From Bryobacteraceae bacterium (GTDB lineage Bacteria > Acidobacteriota > Terriglobia > Bryobacterales > Bryobacteraceae): a stretch of DNA of 64,000 nt. A program made the position numbers and the translations under genes. The stretch spans positions 1-64,000 of the forward strand of contig JAHDVK010000005.1 of NCBI GenBank assembly GCA_023384675.1, read 5' to 3'. Below are positions 8,226 to 17,047 of this stretch, one piece after another (the stretch's first letter is position 1; the number at the start of each line of letters is the position of its first letter). The notes beneath the pieces are model-generated. The model was not told where the DNA came from. It ran no database searches and was given only the letters and a program-made list of their open reading frames with translations.

Positions 8226-9560
8226 TCAGGGGATCTCACCGCGCTGGCGGGCGGCAGCTTCGAGTTTTTGATGTTCGGTAAAGAGAAGGCCGGTGACGGC
8301 GAGCCAGACCACAACGATGCCGAGGGTGAGGCCAGCGAAGCCCGCCAGCGAGAGGCCGGCGGCGGTTCCAGCGAAGACGACGGCCGCCTGCAGCATGTCG
8401 CCGGCGCGGACGACGAAGGTATCGATGGCGGCCTTGGCCTTGTACTTGGCTTCGCGGGAGGTGAGCAGATAGAGAGCCTGGCGGGCGGTATTCATGATCG
8501 AGTAGTCGGTGGCATTCTCGAAGATCTTGGCGAAGCGGACGACGGCGAGGACGGGGTAGACGAGCAGGAGTCCATAGGCGCCGAAGGCGATGATGGGAAG
8601 AATGAAAACGGCGCCGCGAACGCCCAGGTACTTCAGCACCCGCGAGGCGACGAAGGTCTGCAAGAGGAAGCCGAGCAGGTTCACGTAGCCATAGAAGCCG
8701 CTATAGAAGGCGCCGATGAACTCCTTGCGGGCCATCTCATCGGACAGGGGGGCGGCATCCTGCGTGACGAGTTTGCCGAGCAGGAATTCGCCTGTGGAGT
8801 TGACGACGTTGAGCAGCAGAATCAGGACCGCGAGGAGGAAGAGGAAGCGCTGGCTGAAGATGAGTTGGAAGCCGCCCTCGGCGCCGAGCGGCTTCGCGGC
8901 GACGGATTCCTGACGGCGGTCGCGCTGGATGGCGCGGTTGTTCGACCAGAAAGTCATCGCTGTGCAGACGGCCAGCAGGGCGGCGCCGACGAGCATGACT
9001 TCGTAGAGGCCGATGCCCGAGATGAGGCGCCCGGCAGCGACGGCGCCGATCCAGGCGCCGAGCGACATGCCGATGCCGATAACCGGGAACAGGCGCTTGC
9101 CTTCGTCGTCGGAATGGATGTCGTTGGCGAAGGCCCAGAACTGAGCGACCACGAAATTGTTGTAGATGCCCAGCCACAGGTAGTAAGCGACGCCCTCGCG
9201 AATGCCGGCCTTGCCGAGAAGGTAGAAGAGCGCGAGGCAGGCGATGAAGAATCCGTTGGCGATGAGGATCAGCCGCATGCGGCGGACCTTTGAGCCGAGC
9301 ATGCCGTAAAGGGGGATGAACAAGAGCAAAAGGAGTGCTTGACCAGCCGCGGCGTAGCTCTTCACCTCCGCGCCGCTTTCGCCCAGGATCAGAGCCTCGC
9401 GGATGGTCTTGAGCAGGTAGTAGGAGCCGAGCAGGAGGAAGACATTGACGGCGAGGATGAGGGTATTGACGGACTCGCCGGGGCGGATGTCGGTGAAGAG
9501 AAGGAACACCCGGTCGAGCGGGCTGAGGCGGGCTGTTGGGGAGGGTGCGCCGTTGGTCAT
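8226..9560 (-). CDS. Npt1/Npt2-like (ADP/ATP carrier-like) MFS transporter
   Basis: A polytopic membrane protein of 444 residues with about 11-12 hydrophobic segments. The segment TIREALILGESGAEVKSYAA followed by a long hydrophobic helix resembles the bacterial Npt1/Npt2 nucleotide transporter family related to plastid and Rickettsia ADP/ATP carriers. Free-living Acidobacteria carry such homologues and their substrate is not established. I set the start at the ATG at 9560 (TNGAPSPTARLSPLDRV); a frame extending to 9605 adds residues that overlap the upstream region without evident purpose. General MFS membership is the alternative. It runs divergently from the Omp85-type gene at 9664. Confidence 0.7.
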   Translation of the reverse strand: MTNGAPSPTARLSPLDRVFLLFTDIRPGESVNTLILAVNVFLLLGSYYLLKTIREALILGESGAEVKSYAAAGQALLLLLFIPLYGMLGSKVRRMRLILIANGFFIACLALFYLLGKAGIREGVAYYLWLGIYNNFVVAQFWAFANDIHSDDEGKRLFPVIGIGMSLGAWIGAVAAGRLISGIGLYEVMLVGAALLAVCTAMTFWSNNRAIQRDRRQESVAAKPLGAEGGFQLIFSQRFLFLLAVLILLLNVVNSTGEFLLGKLVTQDAAPLSDEMARKEFIGAFYSGFYGYVNLLGFLLQTFVASRVLKYLGVRGAVFILPIIAFGAYGLLLVYPVLAVVRFAKIFENATDYSIMNTARQALYLLTSREAKYKAKAAIDTFVVRAGDMLQAAVVFAGTAAGLSLAGFAGLTLGIVVVWLAVTGLLFTEHQKLEAAARQRGEIP

Positions 9561-9663
9561 CGAATGTATTCTGAAACATGCGGCAGCAAAAGGCCAGTGA
9601 TCCAATGGCGGCGCGGCCAGCGCCTTTGCCTGGCGGGCAGGCTACAATCGGGATTGCAGCTGT

Positions 9664-10926
9664 ATGCGTTCCGGGATCTTGTTCATTCTGGCTGGCCTGC
9701 TACTCGGAGGGGACAGTTGCGCCCAGGAGCCGGAGACGACCAGGGCCGCGCAGATTGAGGCGGAGCGGGACCGGAAAGCAACGGAGCTAACGCCGGACGA
9801 ACCTACGCGTGCGGAGCAGGTACTCACCCGCATCAAAGACGAGAAGATTCTGGAGAGGATTCAGGCGGGATACAACGGTTTCCGGGGCCGGATTGGTGGA
9901 TTGGCGACGGGCGGCGGATTTGCCCTGGGCCCGGAATACGCTCGCGAGGATCTTGCGCACGGCAAACTTCAGCTGCGTTCGGCCGCAGTTTTCAGTTTCC
10001 GGAATTTCCAGAGATATGATCTGCAATTGACCGCGCCCGAGACCAGAACGCGTCCGGTTTTTTTTCAGGCGTATGCGGCAAGGCACTTCTACCCGAGTCT
10101 GCAGTATTACGGACAAGGGCCGGAATCCGAGCGGGAGGGCCGCAGTACATTCCTTTACGAGGATGTGGCGGTGGACGGGACGGTGGGATGGACGGCAAAA
10201 AAAGGTTTGCGTCTTGCCGCATCCGGAGGATACCTGAAGGTGCATGCGGGGCCGGGGCTCGACCGGCGCTTTGCCTCGATCGAGGAAAACTTCGGCGGCG
10301 ACTTGACGCCGGGTTTGAATTCGCAGCCGGATTTTGCGCGCGCCGGCGGCTACGTGGAACTGGACCGGACCGACAACCGGCTGGGTCCGCGGGCAGGCAC
10401 CTATGCGCTGGCTAATTTTAGCCACATGATGGACCGGAACGGCGGGCGGTTTTCTTTCGACCGCCTGGACCTGGAGGCGCAGCAGTACATCCCATTTTTC
10501 AATCAGCGGCGCGTAATTGCCCTACGGGGCAGGACCAATATGACTTTTGTGCGAGACGGGCGGCAGGTTCCTTTTTACCTTCAGCCGATTATTGGCGGGC
10601 CCGACGATATACGGGGTTTCCGGGCCTTTCGCTTCTATGGGGACCAGTCTCTGGTGATGAACGCAGAATACAGATGGGAGGTATTTGCCGGATTGGACAT
10701 GGCTTTGTTCATGGATGCCGGAAAAGTAGCGGCGCGGCGGTCGCACCTTGATTTCCGGAACCTGGAGACCGCGGCGGGTTTTGGGTTGCGCTGGAACGCG
10801 AGAAATTCGGTGTTCTTGCGGATGGATGTCGGCTTCAGTCATGAAGGTTATCAGGTGTGGCTGAAGTTCAACAACATCTTCGCGCCGAAACTGATTTACA
10901 GTTCGAGTTCGCACATTGTGCAGTGA
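9664..10926 (+). CDS. Omp85/BamA-family outer-membrane beta-barrel without POTRA domains
   Basis: A 420-residue outer-membrane protein. A signal peptide (SGILFILAGLLLGGDSCAQ) is followed by a charged stretch of about 50 residues, then a barrel with alternating strands. IGGPDDIRGFRAF matches the conserved (I/L)GGxxxIRGF strand-14 loop of the bacterial surface antigen (Omp85) barrel, and VLMNAEYRWE-like and FMDAGKV strands follow. The N-terminal region is too short for POTRA domains, so this is a barrel-only member such as those next to secreted phosphoesterases or patatins. It lies 8 bases before a kinase-like/phosphoesterase pair, which suggests a shared envelope role. The C terminus lacks a terminal aromatic residue. 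Confidence 0.82.
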   Translation: MRSGILFILAGLLLGGDSCAQEPETTRAAQIEAERDRKATELTPDEPTRAEQVLTRIKDEKILERIQAGYNGFRGRIGGLATGGGFALGPEYAREDLAHGKLQLRSAAVFSFRNFQRYDLQLTAPETRTRPVFFQAYAARHFYPSLQYYGQGPESEREGRSTFLYEDVAVDGTVGWTAKKGLRLAASGGYLKVHAGPGLDRRFASIEENFGGDLTPGLNSQPDFARAGGYVELDRTDNRLGPRAGTYALANFSHMMDRNGGRFSFDRLDLEAQQYIPFFNQRRVIALRGRTNMTFVRDGRQVPFYLQPIIGGPDDIRGFRAFRFYGDQSLVMNAEYRWEVFAGLDMALFMDAGKVAARRSHLDFRNLETAAGFGLRWNARNSVFLRMDVGFSHEGYQVWLKFNNIFAPKLIYSSSSHIVQ

Positions 10927-10933
10927 GCATGGG

Positions 10934-12544
10934 ATGAAGAGTAGATCCAGCATTCCGGCGTCTATCGTTATTCTGCTGCCGCTATGGGCTTCAGGGCCAG
11001 GCGTGGAGCCGAAGTTCTATCCCGACGATCCATTGCACGCCGAACCACCACCGCGGCATGTGGAAAGGGTGCTTGGCAGAAAGTTCTCCGACTACTACGA
11101 TTTCTTCTATTCGAGCTTCGGGAATCCGACTGGAGCAGACCGCAAAGCGCCTCCGCCGCGTGCACAGGCAGTCAATACGATTGATGAGGCGATGGATTCC
11201 GCGTGGTGGCAGCGGCGCCATTACTACCGGCGCATGAGCATGGAAGAGCTGCTTGATGGGCCCGGAGGGCGGCGTCCCCCGGCGGCTACGGGCAAATGGC
11301 GGGTGGTGAAAGCCAAAAGCGAGGGGATCACGCCGGGATTCACAATCGAGGATGAAACCGGGCAGGAATATTATCTCAAATTCGATCCGCCGGAGCATCC
11401 AGAAATGGCGACGGCTCCGGATGTGCTGGTGGCTAGGCTCTTTTACGGTCTTGGCTTTAATGTCCCGGACAATTACATAGTGGAGTTCGACCTGGAGAGG
11501 CTTGTGGTCGAGCCCGGCACGAAGCTGAAGGACAATCTGGGCCAAGCGCGAGAAATGACTTCGCGCGATGTGACCGAGATCATGATCAATGTTCCCCGAA
11601 CCAGCCGTGGCCTGTACCGGGCAGTCGCAAGCCTGACCATTTCCGGCAAGTGGGCGGGACCATACCGCTACTGGGGCACCCGGAGCGACGACCCTAACGA
11701 TACCGTTCCGCACGAGCACAGGAGAGACCTGCGCGGCCTCAGCGTGGCTTGCGCCTGGGTGAATCACGATGATTCGCGCTCCGTAAATACCATTGATTTT
11801 CTGGTCAACGAGGGCGGACGCCAATTCGTGAAGCATTATTTGATTGACTTCGGCTCCACCTTGGGAAGCGGGACGCAAAAGGCCAATAGCCCGCGCTCGG
11901 GATTCGAGTATTTATGGGAGTTGAAGCCGGCTTTAGCGCAGTTTTTCACCTTTGGTCTGATGGTGCCGGATTGGGCAAAGGCGCGGTATCCGGACTTGCC
12001 GAGCGTTGGCCTTCTTGAGTACGAAAAGTTTGACGCGCTCAGCTGGAAGCCGGAGTATCCGAATCCCGCTTTTTCCAACCGTCTGCCCGATGACGGATTC
12101 TGGATGGCCAAGCAGGTGATGGCCTTTACGGATGAGGAGATCCGCGCGATTGTCCGGACCGGACAATACTCCGATCCGGCGGCGGAAGATTGGGTGGCGG
12201 AATGTTTGATCAAGCGGCGGGACAAGATAGGGCGCGCCTTTTTCGGAGAGGTTTTGCCGCTTGACCAGTTTGCTGTTCGGGGTGGAAGGCTTGTATTCGA
12301 AAATCTTGCGGTGAAACATGGTTTCACAGCTGAACCGGCGTACTCGGTGCAATGGTCGGTGTTCGATAACAACACTCGCAGCAGCGAATTATTGAACGGC
12401 GCAAATGGATTCGAAGTGCCTGCGCGTCCTGCCGAGTTCCTGCTGGCGCGGATTCATGGCGGCGACGCGGCTAAGCGAGTGGATGTTTATTTGCGGCTTC
12501 GCGGAAACCAGCGGGAGGTAGTGGGCGTTGAACGCACTTGGTAG
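10934..12544 (+). CDS. Exported protein with kinase-like motifs
   Basis: A 536-residue protein of unknown function. The N terminus (SRSSIPASIVILLPLWASG) looks like a signal peptide. A nucleotide-lobe-like strand EYYLKFDPPEHP is followed by VLVARLFYGLGFNVPDNYIV. The segment WVNHDDSRSVNTIDFL and then HYLIDFGSTLGSG looks like a catalytic D-x-x-x-x-N loop plus a DFG motif, as in atypical kinases of the HipA/FAM20 type. It resembles the shorter kinase-like protein at 5565-6353 in these motifs and in being followed directly by a metallophosphoesterase gene. The start ATG at 10934 follows a GGGATG context; a longer frame from 10916 overlaps the barrel gene. Whether it phosphorylates anything is untested. 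Confidence 0.55.
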   Translation: MKSRSSIPASIVILLPLWASGPGVEPKFYPDDPLHAEPPPRHVERVLGRKFSDYYDFFYSSFGNPTGADRKAPPPRAQAVNTIDEAMDSAWWQRRHYYRRMSMEELLDGPGGRRPPAATGKWRVVKAKSEGITPGFTIEDETGQEYYLKFDPPEHPEMATAPDVLVARLFYGLGFNVPDNYIVEFDLERLVVEPGTKLKDNLGQAREMTSRDVTEIMINVPRTSRGLYRAVASLTISGKWAGPYRYWGTRSDDPNDTVPHEHRRDLRGLSVACAWVNHDDSRSVNTIDFLVNEGGRQFVKHYLIDFGSTLGSGTQKANSPRSGFEYLWELKPALAQFFTFGLMVPDWAKARYPDLPSVGLLEYEKFDALSWKPEYPNPAFSNRLPDDGFWMAKQVMAFTDEEIRAIVRTGQYSDPAAEDWVAECLIKRRDKIGRAFFGEVLPLDQFAVRGGRLVFENLAVKHGFTAEPAYSVQWSVFDNNTRSSELLNGANGFEVPARPAEFLLARIHGGDAAKRVDVYLRLRGNQREVVGVERTW

Positions 12545-13748
12545 GCTGCTGTTTCTGGCCTGGCTTGCGCTACCGCCATCGGCCGCGGATGGGCGCTTCT
12601 TCACGTACATCGGCGAGATCGGCAGCGATCGCGTTCTGGTCGCGTGGGGTACGGCGGATGGACGAGGCGTCAACACGATAGGCAGGGATTCGGTCTCACA
12701 TGGTGTGGCGACGGTTTCGCTGAATGGGATTCGCACGGTTCAGGACCGGAATTGGGTGGAGGTTGCGGGCCTCGCCCCCGATAAGGTTTACCGGTACACG
12801 GTGACCTTGGCCGGGAAACAGATTGGAGCGGGAGAGGTTCGGACACAGCCGGCAAAAGCAGAGAGGCTCGAGTTCTTTGTAATCGGCGACTATGGCAACG
12901 GTTCGGCCGGGCAATATGCGGTGGCGGAGTCGATGATCCGGGAATACGAGCGGTTGAAAGCGGCAGGGCGGCAGGTTCGTTTCGTCTTGACGGTGGGGGA
13001 CAATATTTACGCCGACACGTTTCTGGGTATTCCGCTGCCGAGACGCACCGGCCGCTACGACCGGGACTGGCGCGAAAAATACTTCGTGCCATACGAAGCG
13101 TTGTTGCGCGAGGTTCCATTCTACATGACGCTCGGGAACCACGACGGAAAGGAATCTGAGTGGGCAGCCGACTTGCCGGTGCAATTGGATAATTTTTTCT
13201 TCCCAGGCAATCGCCCGGCAAAGTATTACCGGTTTGGGTATGGACACTTTGTTGATTTTTTTGCTCTGGATACGACCCGGAACACGGATGCGGGTCTCGG
13301 CGCGCAGTCGCAGTGGCTGGCGTCGGAATTGGCCGAATCGCGTGCGGCGTGGAAGATAGTGTACGGGCACCATCCTCCGTACAACGCGGGTCCGCGTCAC
13401 GGAGGCGACCGGCAGCGTCTCCAGCCCATCGTGACGCTGTTGCGGGAGCACCGCGTCGCCGCCTATTTCTGCGGCCATGAACATAATTTCCAGGTTTCCG
13501 AAAAGAATACTGAGTTGCGCCCGGCGGTGATGTTCCTGACCGGCGCAGGAGGAGAACTGCGGGCCGGCGACGCCCGCGCCGGAATGAAGCGTGAAAGGAT
13601 CGCGGCGTGGGCGCCGGTCAGGCACTTCCTGCACGTTCAGATCGATGGTGAGACAATGCGGGTGACGCCCCTGGGCCCTGATCCCGTGCGTCCCGTGGAC
13701 GCAGACGGAAGACCAGTGGCGATTCCATTCGTTATTTCCCGGCCATGA
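12528..13748 (+). CDS. Secreted purple-acid-phosphatase-like metallophosphoesterase
   Basis: A 406-residue phosphoesterase. A signal peptide (LGRLLFLAWLALPPSAA) is followed by a fibronectin-III-like N-terminal domain to about residue 105 (VEVAGLAPDKVYRYTVTL is typical), then the metallophosphatase domain with VIGDYGNGSAG, TVGDNIYAD, LGNHDGKE, YGHHPPY and FCGHEHN blocks. This layout matches purple acid phosphatase/alkaline phosphatase D-type enzymes. The start is a TTG at 12528 with a strong GGGAGG site nine bases upstream. It overlaps the upstream kinase-like gene by 17 bases and its stop overlaps the next gene by ATGA, so translation of all three is probably coupled. Confidence 0.88.
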   Translation: MNALGRLLFLAWLALPPSAADGRFFTYIGEIGSDRVLVAWGTADGRGVNTIGRDSVSHGVATVSLNGIRTVQDRNWVEVAGLAPDKVYRYTVTLAGKQIGAGEVRTQPAKAERLEFFVIGDYGNGSAGQYAVAESMIREYERLKAAGRQVRFVLTVGDNIYADTFLGIPLPRRTGRYDRDWREKYFVPYEALLREVPFYMTLGNHDGKESEWAADLPVQLDNFFFPGNRPAKYYRFGYGHFVDFFALDTTRNTDAGLGAQSQWLASELAESRAAWKIVYGHHPPYNAGPRHGGDRQRLQPIVTLLREHRVAAYFCGHEHNFQVSEKNTELRPAVMFLTGAGGELRAGDARAGMKRERIAAWAPVRHFLHVQIDGETMRVTPLGPDPVRPVDADGRPVAIPFVISRP

Positions 13749-15052
13749 ATTCTAAACCAGTCGCAATTCAACACCTCGGCGCGGCGCGCCATCCCAGCCC
13801 TTTACTTCAAGACCGGCAGGAGTCGCTGGTGAGACGGCGTTTCGTGCGCGATGATCAGGCATTGCCCCTTCATCTGGTAGAAGGGCTTGATGAAGGTCCG
13901 CAGATTTATTTCGAACTTGCCGGCCCGAGGGATTCAATTTATTTCGATCCTGCGGGGTGCCGCGCGGCAATGGTGACGTGCGGAGGGTTGTGTCCCGGAT
14001 TAAATAACGTCATCCGTTCGCTTTTCCTCGAGTTGCATTATCACTACGACGTTACAGATGTTTTTGGGATTCGCTACGGATATCACGGCTTAAATCCAGC
14101 CAATGGCTGGCCCCCGATTCGTCTTGATTTAGAAACTGTTTCCGATATTCACGAGAGTGGCGGATCGATTTTAGGGACTTCCCGCGGACCCGAGGACCCC
14201 GCCGTGATGGTGAACTTCCTCCGCCAATTAGGTGTACAAATTCTTTTTACGATTGGCGGCGACGGCACGCAACGCGGCGCATTCGCCGTGCACGAGGAGG
14301 CGCGGCGGCAAGGATATCCGCTCGCGGTGGTTGGCGTACCGAAGACGATCGACAACGACATCCAGTACGTCAGCCGCACTTTCGGATTTACGACGGCCGT
14401 GGAGGAGGCGCGCGCGGTGATCGATGGCGCGCACACCGAGGCGCGGGCGGTTCTGAATGGCGTTGGGCTCGTGAAGCTGATGGGCCGGGATTCCGGCTTC
14501 ATTGCGGCGGCGGCCACGGTGGCGAGCGGTGAAGTGAATTATTGTTTCATCCCCGAGGTGCGTTTCGAACTGGACGGTCCCGCCGGGCTGCTCGCCGTGC
14601 TGGAGAAACGGCTGGCCCGGAAGCAGCACGCCATGATCGTCGTGGCCGAGGGCGCGGGCCAGGAGCTGATTGCGCGGGATCAAGTGCGCAAGGATGCCTC
14701 CGGCAACGTCATTCACGCCGATATTGGGGTCTTTCTGCAGCAGCGCATCCGCGCGCATTTCGCCGGGCGCGCCAAGCCTGTGAATGTCCGGTATATCGAT
14801 CCGAGCTACATTATTCGCAGCAAAAAAGCCAATACGGAAGATGCGATTTTGTGCGACCGGCTTGCCCGGTATGCCGTCCATGCCGCGATGGCGGGCAAGT
14901 CCGGCCTGATTGTCGGGCTGCTGCATGAAAAGTTCATCCACGTGCCGACGCCGCTTGCCACAAGCGGCCGGAAGAAACTCGATGAGCGCGGCCCGCTGTG
15001 GGGCGCGGTACTGGCCTCCACCGGGCAACCGCTCTCGTTCCTCAACCCCTGA
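13745..15052 (+). CDS. 6-phosphofructokinase, ATP-signature long form
   Basis: A glycolytic phosphofructokinase of 435 residues that converts fructose-6-phosphate to the 1,6-bisphosphate. The catalytic loop PKTIDNDI near residue 198 and the phosphate loop GGDGTQRGA near 173 are present. The Gly in GGDGT is the state found in ATP-using enzymes, while PKTIDND is shared with PPi and plant-type enzymes. This combination is typical of the plant/spirochaete group X ATP-PFKs. An N-terminal extension of about 75 residues precedes CGGLCPGLN. It overlaps the phosphoesterase gene by four bases. A second, PPi-signature enzyme is encoded at 32156-33337. Confidence 0.9.
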   Translation: MNSKPVAIQHLGAARHPSPLLQDRQESLVRRRFVRDDQALPLHLVEGLDEGPQIYFELAGPRDSIYFDPAGCRAAMVTCGGLCPGLNNVIRSLFLELHYHYDVTDVFGIRYGYHGLNPANGWPPIRLDLETVSDIHESGGSILGTSRGPEDPAVMVNFLRQLGVQILFTIGGDGTQRGAFAVHEEARRQGYPLAVVGVPKTIDNDIQYVSRTFGFTTAVEEARAVIDGAHTEARAVLNGVGLVKLMGRDSGFIAAAATVASGEVNYCFIPEVRFELDGPAGLLAVLEKRLARKQHAMIVVAEGAGQELIARDQVRKDASGNVIHADIGVFLQQRIRAHFAGRAKPVNVRYIDPSYIIRSKKANTEDAILCDRLARYAVHAAMAGKSGLIVGLLHEKFIHVPTPLATSGRKKLDERGPLWGAVLASTGQPLSFLNP

Positions 15053-15058
15053 CGGCGG

Positions 15059-17029
15059 CTATTCGATGTACGGAATCCACACCTGCATCGGCGTAAAGCC
15101 CCGGTTGGCGAAGGCGAAATAGGGCACGAGGCGCGCCTGGGCGGGCTTCCAGTTCCGGCTGGCCTGGCGCGGATGGTAGAGGCCCGAGGGAGATTCCTGC
15201 TGCTCCACGGCCGGGTGCTGGAGCACTGGCAGACCGCCCAGCAGGCGGGACGGAACCCCCGTCGCCGCGCCGGCATTGCCGCGCAAATCGAGCGCCAGCT
15301 TCTCCGGTTCGAGGCCATCCGGCTGATCCAGACCTTCAAGACAATACACCACGGGGCCACGTTCGACGGCCGCCTTGCCCACGTTGTCGCGCACCCGCGG
15401 ATTCGCAAGAGTGTGCCGGACCCTCATATCCAGACGAAGTTCCACGCGATCGCCGGGCTTCCATTGACGGCGGATGCGGTGGTACGCCCCGGACTGCACC
15501 GAGCCCACATCCTCGCCGTTGACCAGAACCTTGGTATTGGACGACCAGGCAGGAATCCGCAGCCCCAACTCAAAGGTGGTTTCGCGCCCGGGCTCGACAG
15601 AGAAATGCACCGTTCCTTCCAGCGGATAGGTGGTGGTCTGCCGGATTTTCAGCGGTTGGCCGTCCGGAAGCCGCCAATCGAGTGTCGCGGTGTGATAGAG
15701 GTGAACGGCGATGCCCTCGCTGGACGCTCCGAACAGATAGCCCGGCAGCGAAGCGAGCACGCGCTGGAGATTGGGCGGGCAGCAGGTGGTGTCGTACCAA
15801 GGATTGCGGATTCGGTCATTCGAATTTCCGCTCAACTCGAGCGGATTGCGGTAACAATACAGCCTTCCATCGAGCGACAGTCCGCTATTGATGCCATTGT
15901 AGAGTGCGCGCTCCAGCAGGTCGGCGTGGCGAGCGTCGCCGGTCGCCGCCAGCATCCGCCAATTCCAGAAGAAATTCGCAATCGCCGCACAACTCTCCGT
16001 GTAGGCCAATTGATTCGGCAGTTCGAACGCCTCTCCGAAGGCCTCGCCGGTTTGTCGCGACCCGATACCGCCGGTGATGTACACCTTGCTCTCCGCCAGG
16101 TCGCGCCACAGCCTCTCCAATGTTCCTTTGTATTTGTCGTCGCCGGTCTCCAGGTAATAATCCGCCGCTCCGCTCGCCGCATAGCCCGCGCGGACGGCAT
16201 GACCCTCCATCTGGGTGCGCTCGGTGAAAGGCTTTCCGATAAATGTGTAAACGAGATCCCGTTGCGAGATACGCCCCTTCAATCGGGGATCGCTGTTTAG
16301 AAAATACCCCGCGAAGTCGAGAAAACTCCGGTCACCGGTCGTCCGGTAAAGCTCAATGAGCGCGAGTTCGATCTCCGGGTGGCCATCGTACAACGGCTCC
16401 TTTTCCGGCCCGAAGCGTAGTTGCAGATACCGCACGAAGCGAATCCCCACGTCCATCAGATCGCGCTTGCCGGTAGCCCGGTACCACGCGATACCGGCCT
16501 GCAACAGGTGTCCCAGGCAATACAGCTCATGCCCGTGGAGCATGTTCTGATGGCGGTCGCTCAACCTCTCCATCGTGTACCGCGTGTTGAGGTACCCGTT
16601 CTCTTCCTGCGTGGCGCTGACAATCCGGATCGCCTCCTCGAGCAGCGGCTGATTGCGGCGTTCGCCTGATTGCACCTCGAACGCCACCGCCTCCATCCAC
16701 TTGTACACATCGGAATCGGTGTAGATCGGCCCTCTCCGGGCAACTTGTTTCCCCGCCAGCCGGCGGAAATTATCGAGAATTCCCCGCTGCTCGAACTCCT
16801 GGTAAAGCGTGGGAATGCTGACCTCCGTCACCACCTTGCGCCGTTCGGTCCAGAACCCAGGGCCGAGTTGAACCGCCGATACCGGCACGCCGCGAACCCG
16901 CGCCCCCGGCGAAGCCTCCAGATGAACCACCGCCTGGCCGCGCCAATCCGATTGCGCCTTCACGGGAGCGCAGGGCAGCATCGCAACGAGAACGAAAAAG
17001 ACGCTCAGCCTCATATTGAGGCTGAGCAT
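15059..17029 (-). CDS. Glycoside hydrolase family 127 (beta-L-arabinofuranosidase-like)
   Basis: A secreted GH127 (DUF1680) enzyme of 656 residues. Characterised members hydrolyse beta-L-arabinofuranosides using a zinc-bound cysteine nucleophile. A signal peptide (RLSVFFVLVAMLPCAPVKA) leads into the alpha/alpha barrel, with VQLGPGFWTERRK at its start. YDTTCCPPNLQRVLAS near residue 410 holds the paired cysteines (nucleophile and zinc ligand), and HGHELYCLGHLLQAG and GGIGSRQTGEAF are further family blocks. The C terminus is beta-sandwich-like. Either ATG, 17029 or 17014, could be the start; both sit inside a terminator-like hairpin (17003-17027). It lies 18 bases after the last gene of the phage-like cluster on the same strand. 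Confidence 0.9.
   Translation of the reverse strand: MLSLNMRLSVFFVLVAMLPCAPVKAQSDWRGQAVVHLEASPGARVRGVPVSAVQLGPGFWTERRKVVTEVSIPTLYQEFEQRGILDNFRRLAGKQVARRGPIYTDSDVYKWMEAVAFEVQSGERRNQPLLEEAIRIVSATQEENGYLNTRYTMERLSDRHQNMLHGHELYCLGHLLQAGIAWYRATGKRDLMDVGIRFVRYLQLRFGPEKEPLYDGHPEIELALIELYRTTGDRSFLDFAGYFLNSDPRLKGRISQRDLVYTFIGKPFTERTQMEGHAVRAGYAASGAADYYLETGDDKYKGTLERLWRDLAESKVYITGGIGSRQTGEAFGEAFELPNQLAYTESCAAIANFFWNWRMLAATGDARHADLLERALYNGINSGLSLDGRLYCYRNPLELSGNSNDRIRNPWYDTTCCPPNLQRVLASLPGYLFGASSEGIAVHLYHTATLDWRLPDGQPLKIRQTTTYPLEGTVHFSVEPGRETTFELGLRIPAWSSNTKVLVNGEDVGSVQSGAYHRIRRQWKPGDRVELRLDMRVRHTLANPRVRDNVGKAAVERGPVVYCLEGLDQPDGLEPEKLALDLRGNAGAATGVPSRLLGGLPVLQHPAVEQQESPSGLYHPRQASRNWKPAQARLVPYFAFANRGFTPMQVWIPYIE
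16995..17027 (-). terminator. Intrinsic terminator-like hairpin across the GH127 start
   Basis: On the minus strand an 11-bp perfect stem, GCTCAGCCTCA with TGAGGCTGAGC, closes a 3-base loop at 17003-17027 and is followed two bases later by five T residues. It lies 20 bases after the stop codon of the tail hub gene, so it can end the phage-like operon. It also contains the first GH127 codons, so it may attenuate that gene. Confidence 0.6.
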
Positions 17030-17047
17030 ATCTCAAACCGCGGCCGT

